Below are positions 24,535 to 34,451 of a stretch of 64,000 nt of DNA, piece after piece; the stretch's first letter is position 1; the number at the start of each line of letters is the position of its first letter. The translations under genes were made by a program, and so were the position numbers. Origin of the DNA: Herpetosiphon geysericola (GTDB lineage Bacteria; Chloroflexota; Chloroflexia; Chloroflexales; Herpetosiphonaceae); NCBI RefSeq assembly GCF_001306135.1, contig NZ_LGKP01000035.1, positions 124,001-188,000 of the forward strand, given 5' to 3'. The notes beneath the pieces were generated by a model, which saw nothing but the letters and a program-made list of their open reading frames with translations, was not told the origin of the DNA and did no database searches.

Positions 24535-26979
24535 ATGGAACAACGCTCATTCTCAGGCCAGTGGCAACGCTGGTGGCCCTACCTTTGTATCACCGTGGTC
24601 GCCCTGCTACTGATGTGGCGGGTTGTGCTGGGCAACACGTTTTTGCCGCTCGATATTGTAGCCCACCTGCATCCATGGCGTTTTTCATATGAGCGGGTGG
24701 CGGTCAATAATCCGATTAATAGCGATCTGATTACCCAAATTTATCCGCGCCGCCTGGTAACTAACCAACTGCTTGCACAAGGCGCGTTGCCCCTCTGGAA
24801 CCCAACGATTTTAACTGGCACACCGTTGCTTGCTGATGGCCAATTGGCCTTTTTCTACCCCCTAAGTTGGCTGTTTGTGCTGCTGCCCTTGCGCTATGCC
24901 TTTGGCATCTACACGCTGATCAATGTTTGGTTGGCGGGCGTTGGTAGCTACAAATTTGCCCGCCGCATGCAGCTTGAAGCAATGCCAGCTAGCTTGGCGG
25001 CGGTTGGCTATATGCTGAGTGGCTTTTTGCTCAATTGGTTGCATTTTCCTGAATTTAGCGCTGCTTGTGCCATGCTGCCGTGGTGTTTTTGGGCGGTGCT
25101 ACGAGCCTCGCAAAGCCAACGTTGGCGTGATTGGCTACAAGCAAGTTTGGTGTTGGCCTTGCCATTGGTCAGCCAAATTCAGCTGGCATTTTATTGCTAT
25201 CTTGGGATTGGCTGTTTGCTGCTGTATCAGCTGATTGCGTTGCCATCGTGGCGTTTGCGCTTCAAGCAAATTGCGCAATTTAGTAGTGCAATTGGGCTGG
25301 CATTGGGATTAAGCGCAGTGCAATTGTTGCCGCAAATTGCGCTTTCGGCCCAAGGCCAACGGCTTGATATTGGCTCAGGGCTTGGCTCGGCCAGCTCGAT
25401 TATGCTTTGGCTCTTGCGCTTGGGCTTGCCACTTGTCGATGGAGCTGCGCGCGAAAATCCAAGCGCTTGGCAACCGCATTTGTTGCAAGGTGTGCAACCA
25501 TATGCTGGTTTATTAACCTTGGGCCTTGCTTTGCTAGCGATGTGGCGCAGCCAACAACGGGGCGTTAAATTATTTGCACTGTTGGCGCTTAGCTCGTTTG
25601 CGATTGCGGTTGGCACGCCATTGCTGCAATTGTTGCTATGGCTAATTCCGCCCTATCGCCAATTTGCCGACCATCAGCGTTGGTTTGGTTTGTGGGGTTT
25701 TGCCGTGGCGATGTTGGCTGGCTATGGCCTGCAAAGTTTGCAGCAGCCGCTGGCGAAACCGACGCGCGCGCTTTGGCTTCAACGGGGCGTTTTAGGGCTT
25801 GGTTTGCTTGGTCTGACTGGTTGGGTATTACACCACATTGCGTTGTTCACTGCCAACTCACGTTATGCCCAATACAGTACGCTGCTGCGTTTGGCGCTCA
25901 ACCCAATCAGCCTTGCTATTTTTGGGCTAAGCGCTTTGGCCTTGGTTGGCTTATTGATTAAACGAATTCCCCGCCGCTGGGCGAATGCTGTGGTTTTAAT
26001 CGTTGTAGTTGGCGATTTGCTCTGGTATGGCAGTAGCTATAATACCAGCGTTGATCCAAAGCTGTTTCATGCGACGGCTGATATGCAAGCCAGTTTGCTG
26101 GCTGATCCAGCCCTGCAAGATGCAGCGATTCTGTATCCAGCAACCCGCCAAATTAACTTTCTATTGCGCCAGCCCGGCGTTTTTCGCGTCTTCGGGGCTG
26201 ACTATCAGGCCATGCCAACCAATGTATTTAGCGCCTTTGGCCTCGAGGATATTCGCGGCTATCAATCGCTGTATTTGGCCCAATACAATCGGCTAACTCG
26301 ATTGATGGATGGCAAGGATTATCATAAACTCGGCGAGGGTGGCAATAGCTTACACGCTTATTTCACCATGGCCTACAACCAGCGCCGCTTGTTAAATATG
26401 CTAAATGTGGAATACCTGATCTTTACCCCCAATAGCCCTAACCCTGAGCTGTATCAACCGTTGGAGTTGGTGCAACGGAACGATGAAGGCACGATTTATC
26501 GTAATCCTGAGGTGCTGCCACGAGCATGGATGGTCTATCAAACCGAGGTTATTAGCACTGAATTGGCCCAGCTTGATCGGCTGGCAGCCAGCGATTTCGA
26601 CCCTGCGACTCGAGCGATTGTGGCCGAGCCAGTGCCAGCGCTTGGGCCAGCTCCAACCCAAATGCTCACGCCTAGCCTGAGCTATGCGCCAAATCAGGCT
26701 ATCGTTCAGGTCGATACGCCAGCAGCAGGTTTGCTGGTGTTGGCCGATGCCTACACGAGTGATTGGCAGGTGACGGTTGATGGCCAGCCAGCCAAACTCT
26801 ATCGCACCAATTATGCCTTGCGCAGCGTATGGTTAGCGGCGGGCCAGCATACGGTCGAATTTCGCTATCAACCGCAGAGCTTGATCGTTGGCGGTTGGGT
26901 GAGTGGGCTTAGTTTGGGCCTTATTCTGCTGGGCTTGCTGTTGAATAGGATTCGATTTAAGCGAAAGGCTGCACAATGA
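24535..26979 (+). CDS. YfhO-family polytopic membrane protein
   Basis: The protein has 814 residues and about twelve helices in the first 500. A large extracytoplasmic region follows, and one last helix lies at about 785-805. The opening loop with LPLDIVAHLHPW and QIYPRR, then LPLWNPTILTGTPLLADGQ, and the near-C-terminal DAYTSDWQVTVDGQP and AGQHTVEFRYQP are hallmarks of the YfhO family. Some members glycosylate teichoic acids; the function here is unknown. Its last codons overlap the start of the first STAND gene by 4 bp (26976-26979), suggesting coupled translation. Confidence 0.88.
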   Translation: MEQRSFSGQWQRWWPYLCITVVALLLMWRVVLGNTFLPLDIVAHLHPWRFSYERVAVNNPINSDLITQIYPRRLVTNQLLAQGALPLWNPTILTGTPLLADGQLAFFYPLSWLFVLLPLRYAFGIYTLINVWLAGVGSYKFARRMQLEAMPASLAAVGYMLSGFLLNWLHFPEFSAACAMLPWCFWAVLRASQSQRWRDWLQASLVLALPLVSQIQLAFYCYLGIGCLLLYQLIALPSWRLRFKQIAQFSSAIGLALGLSAVQLLPQIALSAQGQRLDIGSGLGSASSIMLWLLRLGLPLVDGAARENPSAWQPHLLQGVQPYAGLLTLGLALLAMWRSQQRGVKLFALLALSSFAIAVGTPLLQLLLWLIPPYRQFADHQRWFGLWGFAVAMLAGYGLQSLQQPLAKPTRALWLQRGVLGLGLLGLTGWVLHHIALFTANSRYAQYSTLLRLALNPISLAIFGLSALALVGLLIKRIPRRWANAVVLIVVVGDLLWYGSSYNTSVDPKLFHATADMQASLLADPALQDAAILYPATRQINFLLRQPGVFRVFGADYQAMPTNVFSAFGLEDIRGYQSLYLAQYNRLTRLMDGKDYHKLGEGGNSLHAYFTMAYNQRRLLNMLNVEYLIFTPNSPNPELYQPLELVQRNDEGTIYRNPEVLPRAWMVYQTEVISTELAQLDRLAASDFDPATRAIVAEPVPALGPAPTQMLTPSLSYAPNQAIVQVDTPAAGLLVLADAYTSDWQVTVDGQPAKLYRTNYALRSVWLAAGQHTVEFRYQPQSLIVGGWVSGLSLGLILLGLLLNRIRFKRKAAQ

Positions 26980-28295
26980 CAACGACTTTGTGGAACGAAC
27001 GGGTGGTGCAGGATGTGTTGCAACGCCCAGAACGCTTGCTGAGCCACACGAACTGGCGGCAGACGATTCAGCAGCATGGTGGTCTGAGCGCGTTTTATCA
27101 GCAGTTACAACAGCTACCGCTCGAAGCCAATCAGCAGGCCGTGCTGACTGTGCTGACTACCTATCCTGGCGCACCCGTTGAGACCTATTGTTCGTTGCTC
27201 AACATCCATAAGGCCACTTATCATCGCCACCAAAAAGCCCTGATTCAGCACTTGACCAGCGTGCTCAATGGCGCGCAGCCGCTGGCCGCCGCCCCGACCC
27301 CTGCACCAAACTTGCACCAACTACGCCCGATCTTAGCTGATTTTGTGGGCCGCACCGCAGAACTCAAACAGGTCAGTTATGCGTTAGATGTAGCGCGTAC
27401 TGCTGCGCGCGGCGCGGTGATTAGCGGGATTCAAGGCATGGGCGGGGTGGGCAAAACCGAGCTGGCGATTTATCTGGCGCATCAGTTGATTCCGCATTTT
27501 CCCGATGCGCAACTTGTACTGAATTTGTATGGCTCGCGCGAGCAACCGCTGACGGTAGAGCAAGCATTGGGTAGCGTGATCAGCCAGTTTCAGCCGAATG
27601 CCAAACTGCCGGAACAACGGGAGCAATTGCTGGCCAAATATCAGGAGCTGTTGACGGGCAAGCGGGTGCTGATCTTGGCCGATGATGCCCGCGATTTGGC
27701 CCATGTGCAGGATTTGACCCCGCCAACGGGGAATTGTTTGCTGGTGACGAGCCGTTTGCGGTTTGCGATGCCGCTGATGGCGCAATTGCAGGTGACGGAA
27801 TTGGCGGCGGTGGATGCCATCGCTTTGCTGCGACAGATTTGTGCGCGGTTGGATGCGGAAAGCGCGCAGCAGCTGGCGGCGGCTTGTGGCTATTTGCCCT
27901 TGGCATTGCGGATCAGTGCGAGTATTCTGGCGGACAATCCGGCGCTAGCAATCGATGACTATCTGGCGCAATTGCAGGATCAGCAGCAGCAACTGGCGGC
28001 CTTGGATCATCCCGACGATCCGCAGACGAGTGTCGCAGCGTCGTTGGCCTTGAGCTATGCGCGGTTGCCGAGCGAATTACAAGCGTTGGCGCGGCAGGTG
28101 AGTGTGATGGTAGCCGATTTCGGCAGCGAATTGGGGTTGGCGACGGCAGGGTTGTCGATGGACATGGCGAACGAAAATTTGCTGTATAAGCTGGCGTCGC
28201 ACAATTTGATTCAATTTGATCATCGTCAAGAACGTTGGCGGATGCACGACTTGGTGCGCAGCGTGTTGCGGCGCTATCTGACGGAAGGGGAAGCG
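26961..28295 (+). repeat. long direct repeat, copy 1
   Basis: Starting 15 bases before the STAND gene and running through its first 440 or so codons, this DNA is nearly identical to 29493-30827 at a fixed offset of 2532 bp. Similarity drops sharply at about codon 440 and rises again over the last 60 codons (29229-29405 against 31761-31937). Confidence 0.9.
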
Positions 28296-29417
28296 ACGCA
28301 AACGTATTTGAATTATGCCCAAGCCAGTGTTGAAACGCTCAAGACTATCTATCAAGATTTTCATGCTGGCGGAGCGGCGCAAACCCAAAGTATCGATAAT
28401 TTTGATCGTGAATATGCCCATATTGTGGCGGTGTGGCAGTGGGTATTGCAGCAACCAATTTCACCAGCGACAGACCAAGTTTTAGTTGAATTAGGGTGGT
28501 TTAGTGCAGGGGTTAGTCGGATTCGTGTTGGCCGACGGTATAGCACTATAGCAGAACGCGAGACAACGTTCGATGCAGCATTACGGATTCAAGAGCTTTA
28601 TAAAGCTGCACTATTTGCAGGGTCGATTGCTAATCAATATTGTACACAAGGCGATTTCTCAACAGCACTAATGTGGCACGAACGATCTTATGCAATAGAT
28701 TTAGAGCTTAACGATCTCTATTTACAATCGTTATGTTTAGGTGACATGGCCACCTGTTATTGCGAAATGGGTGGTGATCAATATCTGGAAAAGGCACTGG
28801 AATTAGAGCGAGAGGCACTACGATTGTTTCGGTTAAGTGGGTATGATGGTGCAGGTGAAAGCCTCAGAGTAAATAATCTTGCAACAATCCTTACGTTGCT
28901 TGGATACCATGAAGAAGCTGCTGAGTATTTTATTGAAGCTGTTACTATCGCTCAAAAATCTGAGAACCAGGATGATGAGTGTCGTGCACTCTATAATCTC
29001 GGAGAAACTTATCTCAAATTGCGCCAACTTGACCAAGCTCAAATAGCGTTTGATCAGGCAATCGCAATTGTTGAGCGAATGAATTTCGATGAAGGACGTG
29101 CTTACATGCTACAAGGCCTAGCCAATGTAGCGATTTTGCAAAAAAACTATTACCAAGCAATCGAAACATTGAAGCAGTCGTATATGCTTATGCAGCATTA
29201 TAATCGGACTATTGCCTTAAACATTCAATGGAAAATAGGCATCCTTTATTGGAAACTTGGTGATGTGGCTGAAGCAGAATCACGCATGCAGGCAGTTTTA
29301 GAGCAAGAACGACCCTTAGGCATCGAGCGGGTCCATGAGCATGAACAGCAACTGTATAATTTGCTCAATTACCAGCCGTTTGATGATACCCTGTTGGATG
29401 CAATTATCGATGAATAA
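26976..29417 (+). CDS. STAND (NB-ARC-like) ATPase with C-terminal TPR sensor, copy A
   Basis: An 813-residue signalling ATPase. Residues 1-100 form a small helical domain with a helix-turn-helix-like LLNIHKATYHRHQKAL. The NTPase has the P-loop GMGGVGKT (154-161), Walker B VLILADDA (about 231-238), LLVTSRLR as sensor 1 and GYLPLALRI as the GxP motif. A winged-helix part with RMHDLVRSVLRRYL follows. From about 440 the protein is TPR-like, e.g. LGYHEEAAEYFIEAV and LRQLDQAQIAFDQAI, and its DNA is more AT-rich. Family logic is that the TPR part senses and the N-terminus signals; no effector enzyme domain is seen. Roles in defence or regulation are both possible. Confidence 0.86.
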   Translation: MTTTLWNERVVQDVLQRPERLLSHTNWRQTIQQHGGLSAFYQQLQQLPLEANQQAVLTVLTTYPGAPVETYCSLLNIHKATYHRHQKALIQHLTSVLNGAQPLAAAPTPAPNLHQLRPILADFVGRTAELKQVSYALDVARTAARGAVISGIQGMGGVGKTELAIYLAHQLIPHFPDAQLVLNLYGSREQPLTVEQALGSVISQFQPNAKLPEQREQLLAKYQELLTGKRVLILADDARDLAHVQDLTPPTGNCLLVTSRLRFAMPLMAQLQVTELAAVDAIALLRQICARLDAESAQQLAAACGYLPLALRISASILADNPALAIDDYLAQLQDQQQQLAALDHPDDPQTSVAASLALSYARLPSELQALARQVSVMVADFGSELGLATAGLSMDMANENLLYKLASHNLIQFDHRQERWRMHDLVRSVLRRYLTEGEATQTYLNYAQASVETLKTIYQDFHAGGAAQTQSIDNFDREYAHIVAVWQWVLQQPISPATDQVLVELGWFSAGVSRIRVGRRYSTIAERETTFDAALRIQELYKAALFAGSIANQYCTQGDFSTALMWHERSYAIDLELNDLYLQSLCLGDMATCYCEMGGDQYLEKALELEREALRLFRLSGYDGAGESLRVNNLATILTLLGYHEEAAEYFIEAVTIAQKSENQDDECRALYNLGETYLKLRQLDQAQIAFDQAIAIVERMNFDEGRAYMLQGLANVAILQKNYYQAIETLKQSYMLMQHYNRTIALNIQWKIGILYWKLGDVAEAESRMQAVLEQERPLGIERVHEHEQQLYNLLNYQPFDDTLLDAIIDE

Positions 29418-29492
29418 GTTTAGTTTGCATGTGCAATATTCCATTATTGCCTAGCAATTCTAGTGCTGCGTTATTGGGAATGTGAAACCTAG

Positions 29493-30827
29493 GCGAAAGG
29501 CTGCACAATGACAACGACTTTGTGGAACGAACGGGTGGTGCAGGATGTGTTGCAACGCCCAGAACGCTTGCTGAGCCACACGAACTGGCGGCAGACGATT
29601 CAGCAGCATGGTGGTCTGAGCGCGTTTTATCAGCAGTTACAACAGCTACCGCTCGAAGCCAATCAGCAGGCCGTGCTGACTGTGCTGACTACCTATCCTG
29701 GCGCGCCCGTTGAAACCTATTGTTCGTTGCTCAACATCCATAAGGCCACTTATCATCGCCACCAAAAAGCCCTGATTCAGCACTTGACCAACGTGCTCAA
29801 TGGCGCGCAGCTGCTGGCCGCCGCCCCGACCCCTGCACCAAACTTGCACCAACTACGCCCGATCTTGGCCGATTTTGTGGGCCGCACCGCAGAACTCAAA
29901 CAGGTCAGTTATGCGTTAGATGTAGCGCGTACTGCTGCGCGTGGCGCGGTGATTAGCGGGATTCAAGGCATGGGCGGGGTGGGCAAAACCGAGCTGGCGA
30001 TTTATCTGGCGCATCAGTTGATTCCGCATTTTCCCGATGCGCAACTTGTGCTGAATTTGTATGGCTCGCGCGAGCAACCGCTGACGGTAGAGCAAGCATT
30101 GGGCAGCGTGATCAGCCAGTTTCAGCCGAATGCCAAACTGCCGGAACAACGGGACCAATTGCTTGCTCAATATCAGGAGCTGTTGACGGGCAAGCGGGTG
30201 CTGATCTTGGCCGATGATGCCCGCGATTTGGCCCATGTGCAGGATTTGACCCCGCCAACGGGGAATTGTTTGCTGGTGACGAGCCGTTTGCGGTTTGTGA
30301 TGCCGCTGATGGCGCAATTGCAGGTGACGGAATTGGCGGCGGCGGATGCCATCGCTTTGCTGCAACAGATTTGTGCGCGGTTGGATGCGGGAAACGCGCA
30401 GCAGCTGGCGGCGGCCTGTGGCTATTTGCCCTTGGCCTTGCGGATCAGCGCGAGTATTCTGGCGGACAATCCGGCGCTGGCAATCGATGACTATCTGGCG
30501 CAGTTGCAGGATCAGCAGCAGCAACTGGCGGCCTTGGACCATCCCGACGATCCGCAGACGAGTGTCGCAGCGTCGTTGGCCTTGAGCTATGCGCAGTTGC
30601 CGAGCGAATTACAAGCGTTGGCGCGGCAGGTGAGTGTGGTGGTAGCCGATTTCGGCAGCGAATTGGGGTTGGCGACGGCAGGGTTGTCGCTGGACATGGC
30701 GAACGAAAATTTGCTGTATAAGCTGGCGTCGCACAATTTGATTCAATTTGATCATCGTCAAGAACGTTGGCGGATGCACGACTTGGTGCGCAGCGTGTTG
30801 CGGCGCTATCTGACGGAAGGGGAAGTG
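29493..30827 (+). repeat. long direct repeat, copy 2
   Basis: Second copy of the 26961-28295 repeat, with only scattered base changes, covering the upstream GCGAAAGGCTGCACA box and the N-terminal and NTPase parts of the second STAND gene. Confidence 0.9.
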
Positions 30828-31949
30828 GCGCAAACGCAATTGAATTATGCCCAAGCTAGCGCCAAAACCATTAAGTCCATTTCAGATACCTATAAGCTTG
30901 GTGGAGCGGCCCAAACCCAAAGTATTGATATGTTTGATCGTGAACATGCCCATCTTGTAGCCACATGGAACTGGGTAAAAGAACAACCAATTGCTCAAAC
31001 GAGTGATCAAATTTTGGTTGAAATGGCATTATATAGTGGTAAAACTGATACTATTAGAGTTGGACGGCGATTTGTTAAATTTGATGATTACGAAATAGCA
31101 TTTGAGGCAGCACTTCGCATTCAAGAATTCTATAAGGCAGGAATTTTTGGTTTGAAGCGGGCAAATGGTTATTTACATGACGGTAATTATGAATTAGCGC
31201 TTAGTTGGTATGAACGTGTTAAGCAAATTGCGATTGAAATCCAAAATCTTAATCTACAAACACTTGTTTTATCGGATATGTCTTCTTGTTATAATGCAAT
31301 GGGCGGCAGAGTTAATTCGGAAAAAGCCCTTGAATTGAAGCTTGAAGCCCTGCATGTTTTTCGATTGAGTGGCATTAACGATTCAACAGAAAGCCTTTTA
31401 GTTAACAATCTTGCAGTAAAACTTAAAGCACTTGATCGAAATGAAGAAGCAGTTAGTTATTTTATCGAAGCAATAGCGTTGGCACAAAAATTTGAAGATC
31501 AAGCAGATGAATGTCGCGCTTTGTATAACCTTGGGCAAACTTATCTTAAATTGCATCAGCTTGATAAAGCGCAATTGGCCTTGGAGCAAGCAATTATTAT
31601 TGTTGAGCGACTTAATTTTGATGAAGGTCGGGCGTATATGCTCCAAGGTCAGGCGAAATTACTTGTTGTAAAAGGTCAATATACCCAAGCAATCGAGAAA
31701 CTTACTCAAGCGCACGCGATTATGCAGCACTATAATCGCGTAATAAATTTAGCAATTGAATGGAAAATAGGTATCCTTTATTGGAAACTTGGTGATGTGG
31801 CTGAAGCAGAATCACGCATGCAGTCAGTTTTAGAACAAGAACGACCCTTAGGCATCGAGCGGGTGCAGGAACATGAGCAGCAACTGCATAATTTGCAGAA
31901 TCACCAGCCGTTTGATGATACCCTGTTGGATGCGATGCTGAAGGATTAA
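29508..31949 (+). CDS. STAND (NB-ARC-like) ATPase with C-terminal TPR sensor, copy B
   Basis: This tandem paralogue has exactly the same length, 813 residues. The first 440 or so residues differ from copy A at only about fifteen positions, with P-loop, Walker B and the RMHDLVRSVL segment intact. Residues 440-750 are clearly related but strongly diverged (e.g. KTIKSISDTYKLGG, LDRNEEAVSYFIEAI). The last 60 residues are again almost the same. It follows copy A after 90 bp, with the same bases directly before the ATG. The pattern suggests a conserved signalling part with a fast-evolving sensor, or repeated gene conversion at the two ends. Confidence 0.86.
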   Translation: MTTTLWNERVVQDVLQRPERLLSHTNWRQTIQQHGGLSAFYQQLQQLPLEANQQAVLTVLTTYPGAPVETYCSLLNIHKATYHRHQKALIQHLTNVLNGAQLLAAAPTPAPNLHQLRPILADFVGRTAELKQVSYALDVARTAARGAVISGIQGMGGVGKTELAIYLAHQLIPHFPDAQLVLNLYGSREQPLTVEQALGSVISQFQPNAKLPEQRDQLLAQYQELLTGKRVLILADDARDLAHVQDLTPPTGNCLLVTSRLRFVMPLMAQLQVTELAAADAIALLQQICARLDAGNAQQLAAACGYLPLALRISASILADNPALAIDDYLAQLQDQQQQLAALDHPDDPQTSVAASLALSYAQLPSELQALARQVSVVVADFGSELGLATAGLSLDMANENLLYKLASHNLIQFDHRQERWRMHDLVRSVLRRYLTEGEVAQTQLNYAQASAKTIKSISDTYKLGGAAQTQSIDMFDREHAHLVATWNWVKEQPIAQTSDQILVEMALYSGKTDTIRVGRRFVKFDDYEIAFEAALRIQEFYKAGIFGLKRANGYLHDGNYELALSWYERVKQIAIEIQNLNLQTLVLSDMSSCYNAMGGRVNSEKALELKLEALHVFRLSGINDSTESLLVNNLAVKLKALDRNEEAVSYFIEAIALAQKFEDQADECRALYNLGQTYLKLHQLDKAQLALEQAIIIVERLNFDEGRAYMLQGQAKLLVVKGQYTQAIEKLTQAHAIMQHYNRVINLAIEWKIGILYWKLGDVAEAESRMQSVLEQERPLGIERVQEHEQQLHNLQNHQPFDDTLLDAMLKD

Positions 31950-32003
31950 ATTTTGATGTATGCATGAATGTACATAAATCATGGTAATTCTATTACACCG
32001 CTG

Positions 32004-32032
32004 TTGGGAATGTAGTTGAGATTTGGTACAAT
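32004..32032 (+). promoter_or_regulatory. predicted promoter of the phenylalanine hydroxylase gene
   Basis: TTGGGA, a 17-base spacer, then TACAAT, about 90 bases upstream of the ATG at 32121. Confidence 0.55.
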
Positions 32033-32120
32033 AGCGAGGCAAGTATTTTGGCACTGCTGCCGCCGCACTCCCATGCTTGGGCTTGGTTGGCAGCCTATGG
32101 CTTACACAAAGGAGTGATCA

Positions 32121-32864
32121 ATGGCCACCGCATCGCCAACCCTTAGCCGCTTGGAATATCCACAAGAAGATCACGATACATGGGCAGCGCTTTGGCAGCG
32201 CCAATTGCCGCTCGCCCAAGAACATGCCTGCCAGCTTTTTCTCGATGGCATCGATATATTGAACCTCAACCGTACCCATTTGCCCGATCCATTGGCCGTG
32301 AGCGATCACTTGAATACGCTGACTGGCTGGGCTTTGGGCGATGCGCAAAATGCCTACCTTGGGCCAACCGAATGGTTCGAGCACATCGCTGATCGGCGTT
32401 TCCCGGTGACCAATTACATTCGCCGTCCGCATGAATTGGAATTTACGCCGCTCCCTGATTTGTTTCACGAATATTTTGGCCACTTGCCTGCCTTCACCAA
32501 TAAAGAGTTTGCCGATATTGCCCAATTATTTGGGCCGTTGTATCTTTCGGCCAAGGACGAACGCCAGCAATTAGGCATTGCGCGAATTTGGTGGTTTAGC
32601 ACCGAGTTTGGCTTGCTGCGCGAAAATGGCGAGTTGAAGGTTCTCGGCGCTGGGTTGCTCTCATCGCCAGGCGAATTGTTGCATTCGCTCAATCCAGAAA
32701 CGCCACGCTATGAGTTCGATATTGAACGCGTTGCCGATACTGCCTCGGCTCCCTATGGCTATCACGAGCACTATTTTATTCTCAATAGCCTCGATCATTT
32801 GCGCTCAATTGTCTATGAATATGCAGAATTAGAGGGCTTGCCCAAGCCATCATTACCTTTATAA
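32121..32864 (+). CDS. phhA: phenylalanine 4-monooxygenase
   Basis: A 247-residue single-domain pterin-dependent hydroxylase converting phenylalanine to tyrosine with O2 and tetrahydropterin. The iron ligands are visible: the two histidines in DLFHEYFGHLPAF and the glutamate in WFSTEFGLLRENGE. The preceding RRPHELEFTPLPD is the typical pterin/substrate region. It lacks the regulatory ACT domain of animal enzymes and has the usual bacterial size. AAAGGAG lies just upstream of the ATG. The gene stands alone, with its own promoter and a good terminator; no pterin-4a-carbinolamine dehydratase is next to it. Confidence 0.9.
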   Translation: MATASPTLSRLEYPQEDHDTWAALWQRQLPLAQEHACQLFLDGIDILNLNRTHLPDPLAVSDHLNTLTGWALGDAQNAYLGPTEWFEHIADRRFPVTNYIRRPHELEFTPLPDLFHEYFGHLPAFTNKEFADIAQLFGPLYLSAKDERQQLGIARIWWFSTEFGLLRENGELKVLGAGLLSSPGELLHSLNPETPRYEFDIERVADTASAPYGYHEHYFILNSLDHLRSIVYEYAELEGLPKPSLPL

Positions 32865-32883
32865 GCTGAGCAATAGGCAATTA

Positions 32884-32919
32884 AGCCTCTCTCCTATGCA
32901 ACAGGAGAGGGGCTTTTTG
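32884..32919 (+). terminator. intrinsic terminator after the phenylalanine hydroxylase gene
   Basis: A 12-bp stem, AGCCTCTCTCCT with AGGAGAGGGGCT (one wobble pair), with a short loop and a following TTTTT. Confidence 0.85.
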
Positions 32920-32988
32920 GTTGTGTGGTTTCCATTAACTAAACAGTTGTTGTGCCAGCTGTTAGCCCTTAGCCAAAAGCCCAATTCG

Positions 32989-33576
32989 CTATTCTGGCCA
33001 TGTCAAACGAATGCATTCAGCATTGCCAACCACTTGCTGATTGCCGTGGGCATGCCAGCGTTGCATCAAGGCTTGATCAATGGTGGTGATGGTTTGGGTT
33101 TGCAGCCAAAGCATGGTGCGAATAACTTGACCATGGGCAAAAACGCAGCTTATTCCATCCAAGGTTTGCAGCTGTTGCAACGCTGCTTGCACCCGTTCGA
33201 TGAGCATGCGAAAGCTTTCTGCATCGGGTCCATGGCGATAATCAGGGTCGCAGCGCTGCCAATATTCCGTAACCATTGGCTGACGATCGGCTTGGTTGGT
33301 GTTGCTGCAAAGCGCTGGCGAAAGATAGGTGAATTCGTGAATTGGCCAGATTTCTGCTTGCAACTGTGGGTAGCGCTCAAGCAATGGCGTTGCGGTTTGC
33401 TGCGTGCGCAAATATTGCGAAACAATCACCCGATCTGGCTGCGGCAGCCGTTCAACTAAACTATTGGCTTGTTGCCAGCCAAGCTCAGTCAAGGGAATGC
33501 TGGCTGGGTCGGCGGTTCGTTGGCCAGCGTTGGCGGCACTCTCCCCATGGCGTATCAGCCAGCATTCATGGCTCAT
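32989..33576 (-). CDS. histidine phosphatase (phosphoglycerate-mutase-like)
   Basis: The protein has 195 residues. The complete catalytic motif LIRHGESAANAG is at the N-terminus, the arginine-bearing VSQYLRTQQTA near 54, and the second histidine in CVFAHGQVIRTML near 145. Unlike the phosphatase at 19371-19994, the RHG motif is intact. It overlaps the end of the upstream rRNA methyltransferase gene by 4 bp (ATGA), so the two are translated together. The substrate is unknown. Confidence 0.86.
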   Translation of the reverse strand: MSHECWLIRHGESAANAGQRTADPASIPLTELGWQQANSLVERLPQPDRVIVSQYLRTQQTATPLLERYPQLQAEIWPIHEFTYLSPALCSNTNQADRQPMVTEYWQRCDPDYRHGPDAESFRMLIERVQAALQQLQTLDGISCVFAHGQVIRTMLWLQTQTITTIDQALMQRWHAHGNQQVVGNAECIRLTWPE

Positions 33577-34448
33577 TTGGCACTCCAGCGGGCATAAATT
33601 GAGGTCGATAGCAACCGACCAGCCGATTGTTCGCGCAAGGTTTGTTCGCCTGCATCAAGCGTTCCATCCAAGCCAGTGAGGCTATCGCTCAGCGTATTGG
33701 CGAGCATCAAGGCCGAGGCGCGGGTATCGTAGGTCGTTACCAAGCAGAACAATGGTTTGGGCGCGAGAATTGCCCGACATTCTTGCAACAGCACCGAAAA
33801 CGATTCGGCAAATTGCCAAACTTGGCCTTGGCTGCCGCGCCCAAATGCTGGCGGGTCCATAATAATGCCTTCGTAATGTGCGCCCCGTCGGGCCTCACGC
33901 CGCACAAACTTCAAAGCGTCGTCAATAATCCAGCGAATCGAATCGGGCGCTAATTCCGAGGCTGCTTGATTTTCTTTGGCCCAATCGACCGAAGCCTTTG
34001 AGGCATCCAAGTGGGTAACTTTGGCTCCTGCTTGGGCAGCGGCCAACGAAGCCACGCCAGTATAGGCAAACAGGTTGAGCACCCGTGGTTGTTGGTCGGC
34101 GCGTTTAATGTGTTCGGCCACCCAATCCCATTGTGCACCATGCTCGGGAAAAACGCCAACATGGCGAAATGGCGTAAGTTGGGCCTTGAAGCGCAAGCCT
34201 TGGTAGCTCATCATCCATGTTTCAGGATGCGGCTTGAGTTTGCGCCAATTTTCGCCTTTGCCTTGATATTCGTAAATTGCGTGCGCCGCTTCCCACGCGC
34301 TGGCAGCGAGTTTGGGTTGCCACAAGGCCTCGCTTTCAGGGCGAATCACCGTGACTGGGCCAAAGCGCTCAAGTTTGCGGCCATTGCCACTGTCGAGCAA
34401 AGCGTAATCGTGCCAATTATCGGATGTGAGCAGTGAAAGTGTTTTCAT
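33573..34448 (-). CDS. RlmI/RlmK-like SAM-dependent rRNA methyltransferase
   Basis: The protein has 291 residues. The SAM-binding motif is VLNLFAYTGVASLAAAQAG (about 123-141), followed by THLDASKASVDWAKEN, and the catalytic-region motif is IIMDPPAFGRG (about 195-205). This is the catalytic core of 23S rRNA cytosine-5/guanine methyltransferases of the RlmI/RlmK type. The N-terminal PUA domain of E. coli RlmI is missing; instead about 100 residues of beta-rich sequence precede the core. It is followed by a coupled phosphatase gene and preceded by a repeat tract. Confidence 0.83.
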   Translation of the reverse strand: MKTLSLLTSDNWHDYALLDSGNGRKLERFGPVTVIRPESEALWQPKLAASAWEAAHAIYEYQGKGENWRKLKPHPETWMMSYQGLRFKAQLTPFRHVGVFPEHGAQWDWVAEHIKRADQQPRVLNLFAYTGVASLAAAQAGAKVTHLDASKASVDWAKENQAASELAPDSIRWIIDDALKFVRREARRGAHYEGIIMDPPAFGRGSQGQVWQFAESFSVLLQECRAILAPKPLFCLVTTYDTRASALMLANTLSDSLTGLDGTLDAGEQTLREQSAGRLLSTSIYARWSAK

Positions 34449-34451
34449 AAT

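Noticed and set aside
26976-31949. STAND gene pair as an assembly duplication
   Set aside because: The copies differ at scattered bases in the similar part and strongly in the sensor part, so they are two real genes.
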